Source of the DNA: Heterobilharzia americana | Taxonomy: Eukaryota > Platyhelminthes > Trematoda > Strigeidida > Schistosomatidae | Assembly: GCA_944470555.2 (NCBI GenBank) | Contig: OX104130.1 | Coordinates: 72,855,160 to 72,919,159 of the forward strand | Direction: 5' to 3' | Length of the DNA: 64,000 nucleotides | Translations under genes and position numbers: made by a program | Notes under the pieces: generated by a model | Seen by the model: only the letters and a program-made list of their open reading frames with translations | The model's database searches: none | Told to the model about the DNA's origin: nothing | Shown: in pieces, positions 43,962 to 54,290 of the stretch | Numbering within the stretch: the stretch's first letter is position 1 | Layout: every line of letters starts with the position of its first letter

Positions 43962-45945
43962 TTAGATGAGATAGCTTGTTTGATTGTTTTTATATAATAA
44001 TTTCTTCTTTTAAAGTTGTACTAAGATGTGACATTGTTTTTCTGATTTACTGGATATCATGTGTTAGTGTATTACGAAAGGGTGATGCTTAGTGACTGAA
44101 CAGTGAAGGTGTAGAAGGTGACAAATAAAAAAAAGGTGGCCGTTATTTCAGTTACGAAGAAATTATTTTCCTGAAGTACAAATACTACTAAATAGCCGAG
44201 ACAGAAAATATTGTTGTGTAGATATGTAGATATACTGGTATTAATATAGACGAGTCACTGTCATGCTTTGCTTTTTGAAATCTCTCAGTTCTCAAATCTA
44301 CAAATAAACACTTCTGGATTAAGCAGAAATCATTGATTACTACCCTGGGTTTTCAATATATGAAAGGTCGTTTTTGTAGGTAACACATGAAAGGTATCAG
44401 CAATACTCTCTGTCGCCACTTGATTAATCATGAGGAACCGTTCAGAACGTATCTTAATGCCAGTTATGATTATTCATTCACAGTAACTCAGTCTGGAACC
44501 AACTGACAAATTTCACAAACAGAGTTGAGCTCGTCCACTGTGGCGATCCTACAGGGATGACAGTAAACTATGTCATCGAGCCTCAATTAAGTTATTTTTT
44601 ACGAAAAAACTACTGGTAATACAATTATATATGTTCAATATTCAGTTAGTAGAAGTTAACTCATAAAAGAATTTAATAATCTAAAAAGAACAGGTCATAC
44701 AACCCTGAAATAATGCAGGGGGTGAAATATCTGTTGTATGGTGACTTGAATAAAAATTGTACCAAAAAGCTCCACTGTAATAGCTCATAGTCACTTATAA
44801 TGAGAGCCAGTAAGAATATAAAATGATTGTTAACTTCCAAATTTCTAGACGTGAACATTTTTAAATTTTCCAGTTCAAACATTTAGAGATACTTCCGTTA
44901 CACGCAATTCTTCTCTATATAGCTGTGTTTTCCAAAGATTGAAAGAAATAAAATTGGTGAGTTTCCTGTATATTGTATCAGTTATAGAAATAAAACGCCA
45001 GGGACTATAGTTTGACGACTAAAACACGAGATGAATGATTTCATTGAGTCTAAGAGCTTATTTAATATTTTTATCCTCTCTCTGGATTAATATAACAAAC
45101 AGTGTTACAATAATTGGTGTATTAAAGTCTAACTAACCGTAAATGATTCTGTTTAAAAAAAAAACACAAAATTATATATATATATATAATATTATTTGAT
45201 TGTACACCCTCCTATTTCCTAAACACGCTACACTTATGTTTACCTTTCCAAATATGCGTGTTCACTTGGGTGTTCAAAAGTTAATAAATGAGCACAATTG
45301 TTATTTTCTGTATGAACATGAGAAAATATTTTTAAACGTTAGTTTGTGGCGTCCAATGTTCACTGTCAATACAAAATGAGTTATGTAGGTAAGATAAAGT
45401 GGAACAATTAAATTTTTTGTACCCTTTTGACGTTAACAAGCTCAATTCAAGTGATGGATGTTAAACGCAAAATGTAGTACTGAGTTCCTATTTTATTTGA
45501 TTTATAAGATGTATCCCATAGTAGAATAGTAGTTTTTCCTAGGTTACTTTTCAGAATCAATTTATTCTTCATAGTCATCCTGTTATAACTGTGGACAATT
45601 TTCTATCACAGTGCTCAAGTTTTACTCTTAATTCGCGAAGTTTCTTACTAAGCTAGAAGAAAATAGAAGGACGTTAATAATAGTTCCTGAGTAATTAGAA
45701 AGTCGTTGAATGTTAATGAAATGTGGAAAATTACCTATACAAGACTGAGAAAGTTTCGTTCGACAAAATTATTTGGAGCATACCTGATAATTTATGATAC
45801 AGTGATTATTTATATAACGCTCTTTGTTCTTGTCTGACAGTTGCACAATGCTGTATAAAAGTGCATTCTTGGTTTTTTCAGAATTATTCATTGTTTCGCA
45901 TAACTTCTATACAAGTTAGAAATAAGACGCTATTAACCTTAAATG
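43962..45945. other. Long unassigned region
   Basis: No recognised family. It contains a short (TA)n at 45172-45188 after an A-run. The minus-strand frame at 44673-44882 is hydrophobic but resembles nothing known. Confidence 0.45.
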
Positions 45946-46836
45946 CCGCAGCGAGGATGGGAATACAAGTGGATGTAGAAAACAAAGAAGTCATGAAGAT
46001 ACCTAACCAAAAACAGCATCAACAACAAACAACAATCACCATCAATAAGATTAATCTATAGGAAGTTGTCTCTTACAACTACATACCCTGGCACCATCGT
46101 CTCAACTACAGTTTGCGGCGGCGACGGCACAGATGAGCACGTCAAAGCAAGAATCGGAAAAGCAAGACCAGTCTTCATTAATCCGAAATCAGTGTGAATA
46201 TCTGCTGAACTGCACTGCACTGCCCTCAGCATAAAGCATGAACAACATCCAGATTTTCAACACTTATGTCAGTCAAGGGAGTCAGTGCTTCTATGTGGTG
46301 GTTGAGAGACTTGGCACATCACAGAAATCACTTGCGACAAACTACACACATTCATCAACAGTTGTCACCTAGGCTCACTTACTCAGTACTGAAGATCAGA
46401 TGGATGGCCAGGATAATAAGAATAATCAAGAAGGAACTCAGTTTGGCTGGCTGGCTGGATGGATGGATGGATGGCTGGCTGGCTGGTTGACAATGAACCA
46501 ACCGCGAACCCATCGCTCAGCAATCATGCGGAATATGAAAGTGGAGATGGATTGGAAGTAGACTGAGAAGACTATTTAGGGATATCATGTGTGTGGCTAG
46601 TCATTCGAGTGGAGTGCAAGTGAGAAATGACGATTTGGGCATCTGAGTCGAGGGTGACATTGAGGAGATGGTGTATGAGGAGGAAATGAATGGTTGTGTG
46701 TAGTTGTGCAGCTAGGTTGAAAATACTGTAGATGAGATATTGAAATGGAGGTGTGTTATTGAAATCCTATGTTCCACTAGTAACCAAAGAGAGAAATAAT
46801 AGTAATAATAATAATAATAGCAGTATTAATAATAAT
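45946..46836 (+). mobile_element. RTE-like 3' copy, young subfamily
   Basis: It starts within the segment after RT motif C (aligned to CGGGACTTCAAGTGAATGC of the full copy) and runs to the 3' end TATGTTCCACTAGTAACC plus an AAT-rich tail (46798-46836). It differs from 40630-41432 at very few positions, apart from the tandem GGCT/GGAT block (46444-46487), which is longer here. It contains the frame VSASMWWLRDLAHHRNHLRQ (66 codons or more) shared exactly with the other copy. Confidence 0.9.
46444..46487 (+). repeat. GGCT/GGAT tandem stretch inside RTE copy
   Basis: GGCT units flank four GGAT units at the site homologous to 41081-41109. It is the longest allele of this element-borne repeat in the window. 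Confidence 0.9.
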
Positions 46837-47499
46837 AACGTAACATGTCAATGTTTCGAACACTTCGAGTGAAATTTGACAACCTAAATGGAATCAAATT
46901 TTCGATAGAATCTCTGATACAAGTTGTATTTAAGTTCCTAACTGTCATAAACATTGGTAAGTGAATACATTTGTTAATTTTTAACTGGAACATTTTCGGG
47001 AGGAAAACGCGCACAGACTAAGTCAACTACTCACATGTTGAAAATATTCGTATATTCTACTGAAGATGCGGTTACTTAAGCAGTAAAACTTTCATAAGAA
47101 TCTTTTTTCGAGTACCTAAAGGTGGTGGGTTTTTAATTTAAAATATGCTCCAATGGTGATAGAATTAGACTCATCGTTCAACTTCTTCCAAGACTTTCAT
47201 AACAACTGTCCTTCAGTTGTTTCCAGATTGAACATATTTTTATGCCTGGCTGTAGTTTTAGTCGTTGTTTTTATTACATACAGTGCAGACCATCTCACAT
47301 CCCTGCTAGTATTCTCCTAGTTGTTAGTATATCAAAGTGCAACTTAGTTTTTGTAGAAATCTCGGAAAATTTGGGTAATAATACCCCGAGAAATCTTCAG
47401 TAAATGTATTATTTGCGGTAAAAATTGTATCTGCACTAAATTCCTATGCGATCTTGCTCACAATGGTTAAAGTCCATAACAATTTATTTCATTTTGAAG
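46837..47499. other. Unassigned spacer
   Basis: No recognised similarity. Confidence 0.45.
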
Positions 47500-47625
47500 G
47501 TACTTAATATGGTCCCGGTGGGAACAACATCACTCACTGGAAGCAGGTACATCCAGCTGACGAGTCCCAAATAGGACGAAATGCGCATCCTGGACTCCAC
47601 TGCTAGCCACTGCCCATCATTGCTG
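47500..47625 (+). mobile_element. Sm-alpha SINE, best-preserved hammerhead
   Basis: The pol III head is mostly lost (only GGTCCCGGTGGGAAC remains). The hammerhead at 47545-47608 is complete: AGGTACATCCAG, CTGACGA (47557-47563), stem II GTCC with GGAC around CAAATA, GAAA (47578-47581), then GCGCATC, with the predicted cleavage after 47589, and CTGGACTCCACTGC. By family knowledge the upstream CAGGTACATCCAG and the downstream CTGGACTCCACTGCTAG form stem I and its loop contacts. Confidence 0.88.
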
Positions 47626-48100
47626 AACATGGTTCTTGATATTGGGAAAAAAAATTCTCTAGATTCTCACCAGACATTATCATCCAGATATCCTTTTATT
47701 ATGGCAAGATCTTTTTCAAACGATCACTGAAAGAAAGAGCTTTTGCTTTCAGAAAACTATGATATTTCGAAAAAAATCTCCTGTTTTCACCTATACGAGG
47801 CAACAGTCGTTCAAAAATTGATGCTTGAGACGTTTTGTAAGCGTTAATGCAAGCATAACGTTTTACGGTGAGCTTACAGTCAACTATACTTCTTTGTTTT
47901 TAATGTCAAAATAATACCGATTCAGAAGAAGTGTAGTTTGTCACAAATGTTATTAAACCAGACTGTTTAAAATGATTTCTTAGAAATAGTCTCTGTAGAA
48001 AAGCTACACTAATGATAAACTTATTTATCGTTCTTTAATATATGAGGGAGTAAACAAAATAAAGCATGAAGTGATGGAGAGTAGGTGTAGCTCAGTTGAA
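47626..48100. other. Unassigned spacer
   Basis: No recognised similarity. Confidence 0.45.
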
Positions 48101-48267
48101 TAATCTAAGTTGTATTGGATTCTCTGAGCTGGGTGGTTATACCGTGGAGCTTGCATTATTTTTCTGGCTACTAACTTCAATATTGAATTCAGTGCTAACG
48201 ATATTGTATAGAAAGACAATCGAAGCTTCATGATTAAACCACTCAGCTCAATGAACGGAACACAACT
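48075..48267. mobile_element. Inverted pair of PLE terminal repeats without coding body
   Basis: The left arm (48106-48172, plus orientation) contains TTCTCTGAGCTGGGTGGTTA and TGGAGCTTGCATTATT. The right arm (48194-48267, inverse) contains ATTGTATAGAAAGACAAT, GAAGCTTCATGATTAAACC and CTCAGCTCAATGAACGGAAC. Only about 20 bp separates them. Both arms derive from the hammerhead-bearing PLE end. The right-arm ribozyme has CTAACGA (G5 to A) and GAAG for GAAA, so neither arm looks active. Confidence 0.7.
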
Positions 48268-49623
48268 ATAAAAGTATAGCGTATCATTTGCAGAGAATCC
48301 TTGAGTCAGATAACAGATACCTTCATCTGTTTTAGTTTGTAAGATGTAGGTAGTTTTCATGTCCTGAAGTAGTATCAGTTTATGTGTAGAATAATTTATC
48401 ACTAAAGGTTATCTATATCCATGGAAGTCACAAATACATTTATATTGAAATCGTAGGAACGTAAAGATTATTTCAACCAAGATGAACTCACTCATCAGTA
48501 TAATCAACATATTTGTATCACTTTTTTAACTCTAATTAACAATTGATAACTGCAATTAACGTGCATTTGCTGAAGAAGTGGGAAGGATTACTTGCCTTCT
48601 TCACCCGCAAGAAATCAAACAGAACTTTTAGAATCACTCTGAAATGTGGCCGTTAAACCTGGAAACTGATTTACCATGGTGTATTCTGACTGCAGTTAGG
48701 TGGACCAAGGAAATCGTCACAGTCCTGAAACTGATTTTTTATGCTTGTTGAATCTCGTCAGCAAGAAATGTATGTAGATTGGAGATACATTTCTGACCAA
48801 ATTATAAACTCGATCAACAGAATTCGATCACTGCTGAGGACTAGTCAACATGCGATTGTTTTCCCTGTAGTGATTAGTTCGTATTCAGTCGTGATAGGGG
48901 TCAAGCAGGACAGAAATAGCTGAGCGGGAAGGCCTTGGAAAGGAGAAGTTAGTTAGGCGGGTTCAAACCACTGATAAGATATCAATTTTCTCCAGGTCTC
49001 AAGCACGAACTGATGAAGCGCGCAGGCAAGCGCCAGACCTTCCTTCTGATAAAATTCAATCACTGAACACTCTTACACTTGTTTGTATATAGTCACACAG
49101 ATTACATTAAGCACACTCTGAGTAAACATAATTATAATGTAGAATTTTAGTCGCTGTTTTTTGAAATATATTTTGATGGCTTCTGCATAAGTTTTCGCTC
49201 AAACATACTAAACTCTCTCATCATCCGTGTGCAATATAACCACAACCATAATAATCTTGGCCCCACTGGTAGTCAAAAGTACGCTTGAGTTATGCAATGG
49301 GAGCTGGAAAGCTATCTAAATTAATCAGTTGCTGCTGATTACCTCTATGCAACTAATATCAATGAAAATGCACCATGATGCTCAGTCTTCCCGTATGGTG
49401 ACTATATAGGGAAATTATCGACAGAATTCAGTCAGCACCCAGGAGTAGACAATAAGAAATAGGTTACACAATACAGGCGAGCAATATTTAGTCAAATGAA
49501 GGGTAAATTATGAATAAAACCGTTTAATAATAGGGATTTGAAGTGGTTTTTGTAAAGGGATTAAAAATACACACTAGACGTCACTGGAGACATTTTGCGT
49601 AATGCAATCCCTTTGACGTTAAC

Positions 49624-49695
<72 letters not shown>

Positions 49696-50182
49696 ACTGA
49701 CGCTTGCATGGGAAAGAAACAATCTGGGTACCATAACCCGTTCAGTTTTGTGTCTGAGTGTAATTTAGAAGCATTAAAAGCAAGTTCAGTGATCAGGAAC
49801 AGCCATCAATCTATTGACATTTGGCTATCTATGTAACTACCTGAAATATGGTCAAAAGATTCATTAAAATAGTGAAAGTAAACAAACTGGTCACCAATGG
49901 GTTACCGATGCACCTATCTCTTCCTTAATGCTTTGCACTGATCAGAGTAGAGAAGAAAAGTAGCTCCTCAGGATGAAGAGGAAATGTTTGATTTTCACTG
50001 AGCTTCATTCTTTGATGCTTCACTTGCAGGCCTAGAGGCTTCATCATCGCATACTTCATAAAAAATTCCTTATAAATGAGACACTGATCAAAACCTGGTG
50101 ATCCCTTTACATTGTGGTCTCTAGGCGATATGACAAAACACAGTGATGGAAAGTGAGGTTCACTCGGCAGTAAGCATTAGAG
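48268..50182. other. Unassigned region with a long (TA)n
   Basis: It contains a 66-bp TA tract (49626-49691). A moderately GC-rich patch at 48880-49060 and another at 49960-50180 could belong to uncharacterised repeats, but I cannot tie them to a family. Confidence 0.45.
49626..49691. repeat. (TA)33 microsatellite
   Basis: Uninterrupted TA dinucleotides over 66 bases, the longest simple repeat in the window. Confidence 0.98.
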
Positions 50183-50232
50183 CTAGGTTTCATACCTTTT
50201 GCCACTCATCCTCAAGGCTTATCTGCAACTGT
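50183..50232 (-). mobile_element. Decayed hammerhead of the second SINE type
   Basis: The minus strand reads AGTTGCAGATAAGCCTTGA, GGATGAGTGGCAAAAGG and TATGAAACCTAGC. This aligns with the hammerhead at 54145-54200 (TTGCAGAAATGCCTTG, CTGACGAGTGCCAAAA, CGAAACCTAGG). The CTGA box is replaced by TGAGGA, so it is inactive. Confidence 0.6.
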
Positions 50233-50689
50233 AAGGAGGTTGGTGACCACTCTATGAGTGAGACATGCACCACTCAGTGAATCTCATATCTTAGCCTCAG
50301 GCGTTAGCAAAACTTGTGTGAGGCGCTTAAGCCTCAAGAGGCCTGTTACATTGATGGTATTTCTGTAGACAGTAAGTTAACTACCTTGGGTTCAGTCTTA
50401 CTTTCGATCTATATTGGTTGTCTCTTATCTTTTTGAGCTGTAAAAAAATTTTCGTTTGTGTTACACAGAGAAACTGAGGTTCTCTGGTGTAACTCAACTT
50501 CTTACTTTGCAGCTTAATAATTACCAAATTTTAACTATTCTTATCTATTTTCCCTCCTTCATCTTTCCTGGTTTACTGAAAAACGACCATGTTATATTGC
50601 GCAGGGCTTTGAAGGCCGTCGGTAGCATGAGCGGCTTGCATCTGGCCCAACTGAATAACATTGTAGTCGGTAGACATTTGCATTCTAGC
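50233..50689. other. Unassigned spacer
   Basis: A GC-richer patch at 50590-50690 (GGCTTTGAAGGCCGTCGGTAG) immediately precedes the RTE copy. I do not recognise it. Confidence 0.4.
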
Positions 50690-51185
50690 AAGCAACTACA
50701 GACAACAAACTACACACATTATTCAACAGTTACCACCTGCGCTCTCTTTCTCGATATTGAAGATCAGATGGCCAGAATAATAAGAATAATCAAGAAAGAA
50801 TTTCGGCTGACTGGCTGGTTGGCTGGCTGGCAACGAACCAACCAGGAAGCACAACAAACATGCAGAATACGGAAGTTGAGATGGGTTGGATTGCATTGGA
50901 TTTGAGGTAGACTGAGAAGACTATTTGGGGATATCATGTGCCAGGCTGGGCATTCGAGTGGAGTGCAAGTGAGAAATGACGAGTTGTGCTTCTGAGTCTA
51001 GGGTGACATTGAGGAGATGGTGTATGAGGAGGAAATGAATGGTTGTGTGTAGTTGTGCAGCTAGGTTGAAAATACTGTAGATGAGAGATTGAAATGGAGG
51101 TGTGCTATTGAAATCCTATGTTCCACTAGGAACCCATGGGACAAATAATAATAATAATTTTTTAAAATTATTATTATTATTATAA
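50690..51185 (+). mobile_element. RTE-like 3' copy, young subfamily, tail-to-tail partner
   Basis: It covers the last 0.5 kb of the RTE. It starts at the TTHIHQQL-like segment, includes a GGCT tandem stretch (50805-50831), and ends with TATGTTCCACTAGGAACCC, GACAAATAATAATAATAA and a T/A-rich hairpin. Its last 250 bp are nearly identical to the copies at 40026-41432 and 45946-46836. Confidence 0.9.
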
Positions 51186-51189
51186 TGCT

Positions 51190-52563
51190 TATAATAATAA
51201 TTATTATAACGATTTTTTAAAATTATTATTTGTCCCATGGGTTCCTAGTGGAACATTATTCTTGTTATTCTAGCCATCCATCTGATCTTCAGTACTGAAT
51301 AAGTGAGCGTAGGTGACAACTGTTGATGAATGTGTGTAGTTTGTCGCAAGTGATTTCTGTGATGTGCCAAGTCTCTCAACCACCACATAGAAGCACTGAC
51401 TCCCTTGACTGACATAAGTGTTGAAAATCTGGATGTTGTTCATGCTTTATGCTGAGGGCAGTGCAGTGCAGTTCAGCAGATATTCACACTGATTTCGGAT
51501 TAATGAAGACTGGTCTTGCTTTTCCGATTCTTGCTTTGACGTGCTCATCTGTGCCGTCGCTGCCGCAAACTGTAGTTGAGACGATGGTGCCAGGGTATGT
51601 AGTTGTAAGAGACAACTTCCTATAGATTAATCTTATTGATGGTGATTGTTGTTTGTTGTTGATGCTGTTTTTGGTTAGGTATCTTCATGACTTCTGTCTT
51701 CTCTACATTCACTTGAAGTCCTGTCCTCGGTATCTTGCCCCCTCTGCCAAGTTGTTGGTGTTTGCTTATATAATTTCAAGTATTTGCGACATTAGGCATA
51801 AATCATCATCGTCAAAATAAAAATCTTTGCCTGAGGTCTTTTCATCAGTCCAGAGTATGCCCCTTTTCTAGCTCCTCATGGTTTGCTGCATCTTTTAGTC
51901 CAAAAGACGGCCAGCAGGAAGGTCGTGGTTGATAGTAGGCGGCAACCTTGTCTTATCTCCGTCTTCACTCTACTTCAAAGGCATTACTGAGCTTTCGATT
52001 TTGAACCACTTGACATGTGGTATCATATTGCATATAGCTGTCGAATGAATTTGATTAAGATTTGTTTTACTCCGTTGTGCTGGAGCAGTTTCCAAATTAC
52101 TTCTCAGTCGACACTGTCTGAGGCCTTCTCAAAGTTGCTGAAGTTGAGGTAGAGAATTGTCTGCTTTTTGTACTCTGTTCCGTGATGATGCGTAGCGTAG
52201 CTGTGCATTTTGATGCGTAGATCATTCGTTCTTCCTGAATCCAAGCAGCCTGTTCTGGTCGTAATTTTGTATTCGGAGCACCTTTTAGTCTCTCTAGGAT
52301 CATGCAACTTATTATTTGCTTGCTTCGGTTGGACAGGAGCATGATTCCGCGCCAGGTCTTTCAGTGACTTAAGTCGCTGTTCTTTGAAAGTTTGACCAGG
52401 TAGCTCTTCTTCCAATCTGTTAGTATTTGCCTCTCCTTCCTTCCAAGTCTCCTCCTCCTCTTCCTCCTCTCAGTGGTGTGAGCGTTTCCGCTGCTGTCCG
52501 TTTGTCTATTTTCAGTGCTTCTGGTGGAGTGGTGTCTGGTCTTGCTGCTTTCCCGGATTTCAG
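51190..52563 (-). mobile_element. RTE-like copy, minus strand, tail-to-tail partner
   Basis: The 3' end faces that of 50690-51185. The sequence around 51121-51256 is one large palindrome (GAACCCATGGGACAAATAAT and its complement). The copy covers the RT from the segment before motif 0/1 (PDTTPPEALKID near 52530) through LARNHAPVQPKQAN and motif A (YLNFSNFEKASDSVD). It continues through motif C (FYFDDDDLCLMSH near 51800, the same change as in the 40-kb copy) to the 3' end. Frameshifts are present. Confidence 0.88.
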
Positions 52564-53700
52564 TATGTAATATAAAGCAGCATTAAATTCGAACAGTTTA
52601 CGTCAGACTTTATATATGCCTGATATATAGTACAGACAGCGTGAGCTTTCTCAGCATATTTTCAGCCTTATTCAACAAGTTTGTTGAGTAGAGAATGCAA
52701 ATCAGTAAACAATTCATTTTGTAAACACCAGAGTCAGTTTTTGACATCATTTACAGCTCAAACGGAGTGTGTTTTGAAAATGTGTATTTAGCAGAAGCTC
52801 TGACAATCTCTGATTCAAACGTGATCTTACCCTAAAGAAGAGGTATATTCAATCTCTAATCTTGCTACAGTCTTAAAAATTCCTTAATTTTTATTCTTTC
52901 CACTATTCGATGTCATCATAATTGATTTGTTTTTTATTATCACCATCAATAATCTCTTTTCCCTTGTTCTCTACATCTTTCAGGTGGACTGTCAACCATC
53001 AGATTTCATATCTACCAACAACTTTCACCTTGTCAAACTCCTTGACTTTCTCGCCAAACGAATTGTCTAATAGGTCATAATGTAAACATTTTTCGACAGT
53101 AAGAATATCATTTGTAATTTACCTGCTGTGTACATGCGTAAACCTATGCGTTGATTATTTCAGTAGTGAGTTGAACTCAATAAGTCAAAATCAGGAGTGA
53201 AATAAGATGATTTTCGGAAGGCAGAACAGAAGATTACTAGTCAGTTTGAATGAAGTTTTGGCTGCCATATGCCTGTCAGGAATGGTCCTACCTTCCTAAA
53301 ACCAGTCAGCCATTTCTTAGGGAATGAAGAAAACTCTATTTCAAAAGATAAATGGAAATTGACTCGACAAAACCAGTCTTAGAAACCATGTTTTATAGTT
53401 GCTGATCTGTGTTGACTGGTGTTCAAAAACCACAGGTTTCAGAAAAGTGAGTGTCTGTTGAATATATGTGCACAGTCATCCAGATCATAGAACACGAGTA
53501 AACACAATGGAACACAGCCGCATTTATTTACGAGATCAATCAAAGGACTTTACGATGTTATCTGTCAGCGAACGAAATACATGGTGAGTCTGTAAGTTTA
53601 CTGACAACTGTAAACTCTGACATTTGAGAGTACACCACAGCCTTGGCAAGTTGTCATTTGAAGTTTCTACGTCAGCTGATATCTTTCTGAAGTGTCTAAC
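52564..53700. other. Unassigned spacer
   Basis: No recognised similarity. It may contain decayed RT sequence just before 53700. Confidence 0.4.
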
Positions 53701-53724
53701 TTCCGTACTTTCATAATACAATGT

Positions 53725-53990
53725 TAAAGATGACCTTGTGGGACTTGAAATTCCCATCTTGGTTTACAGGGATGAATTTATCTTCAGGGAATTTGCGAAT
53801 TGACTTAAAATACGCATATAATGCGGTTCTGATACGTGAAGACATTACTAAGACGCATACTTACCTGAATATGCTGAATGGTAATATGAAAATGCTTGGG
53901 ATGCCTTTTTCATCACTAGATGAAAAATGTCACTTTAAAGTGTATCTGCGTTTATGCCCCAGTCAAACAATAGGAAGTGAAATGTAGTGA
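53725..53990 (+). pseudogene. RT fragment of the second non-LTR family
   Basis: An 88-codon frame reading, in order: a short strand-turn segment, IDLKYAYNAVLI at the position of motif C (family consensus LEYADDIVL, so the catalytic Asp pair is lost), EDITKTHTYLNMLNGN, MLGMPFSSLDEKC (family GMRFSPSKCK), and QTIGSEM. This order is the palm-to-thumb part of the trematode non-LTR RT that accompanies the endonuclease seen at 7371-8000. No neighbouring RT segments are readable. Confidence 0.7.
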
Positions 53991-54129
53991 TTTGTCACGG
54001 GAGTGCAACCAATTTCATGTTGTCTAGTCCTGAGTGTAGACCGAATCCTATCGATCATATTTGCTATGTGGCAACCAAGCTAGGAAGCTCAGCATCGCGG
54101 TGCACATTAGTAGATGTTAGTTGGTTGGA

Positions 54130-54290
54130 TGCAATAGGCAGGAAGACCTGGACCTAGGTTTCGTGCATTTTGGCACTCGTCAGCAAGGCATTTCTGCAAC
54201 CTCGACGGAACTTATGTCCCGCCCGAGATTTGAACCGGCGTCACCCAGTGTTGTAGTCAGCGACTTTACCACTGAAGTGAAATGTTCAAC
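54130..54290 (-). mobile_element. tRNA-derived SINE with a different hammerhead
   Basis: On the minus strand a tRNA-like head includes CTTCAGTGGTAAAGTCGCTG (A-box area near 54262-54285) and a good B-box GGTTCAAATC (54227-54236). A hammerhead follows at 54145-54200. CTGACGA is intact. Stem II is GTGC with GCAC around CAAAAT. GAAAC is present, and a true 3-bp stem III (ACC and GGT around TA) leads to cleavage after GGTC. The sequence outside the core is unlike Sm-alpha. A relative lies at 50183-50232. Confidence 0.75.
54145..54200 (-). ncRNA. Hammerhead ribozyme, intact core and stem III
   Basis: All conserved boxes are present (CTGACGA, CGAAAC), with a 4-bp stem II and a 3-bp stem III closed by a two-base loop. 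The cleavage triplet is GTC, the most common one in hammerheads. Stem I can form from CCTTG and CAGGT, with one wobble. It is predicted to be the most self-sufficient ribozyme in the window. Confidence 0.7.
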
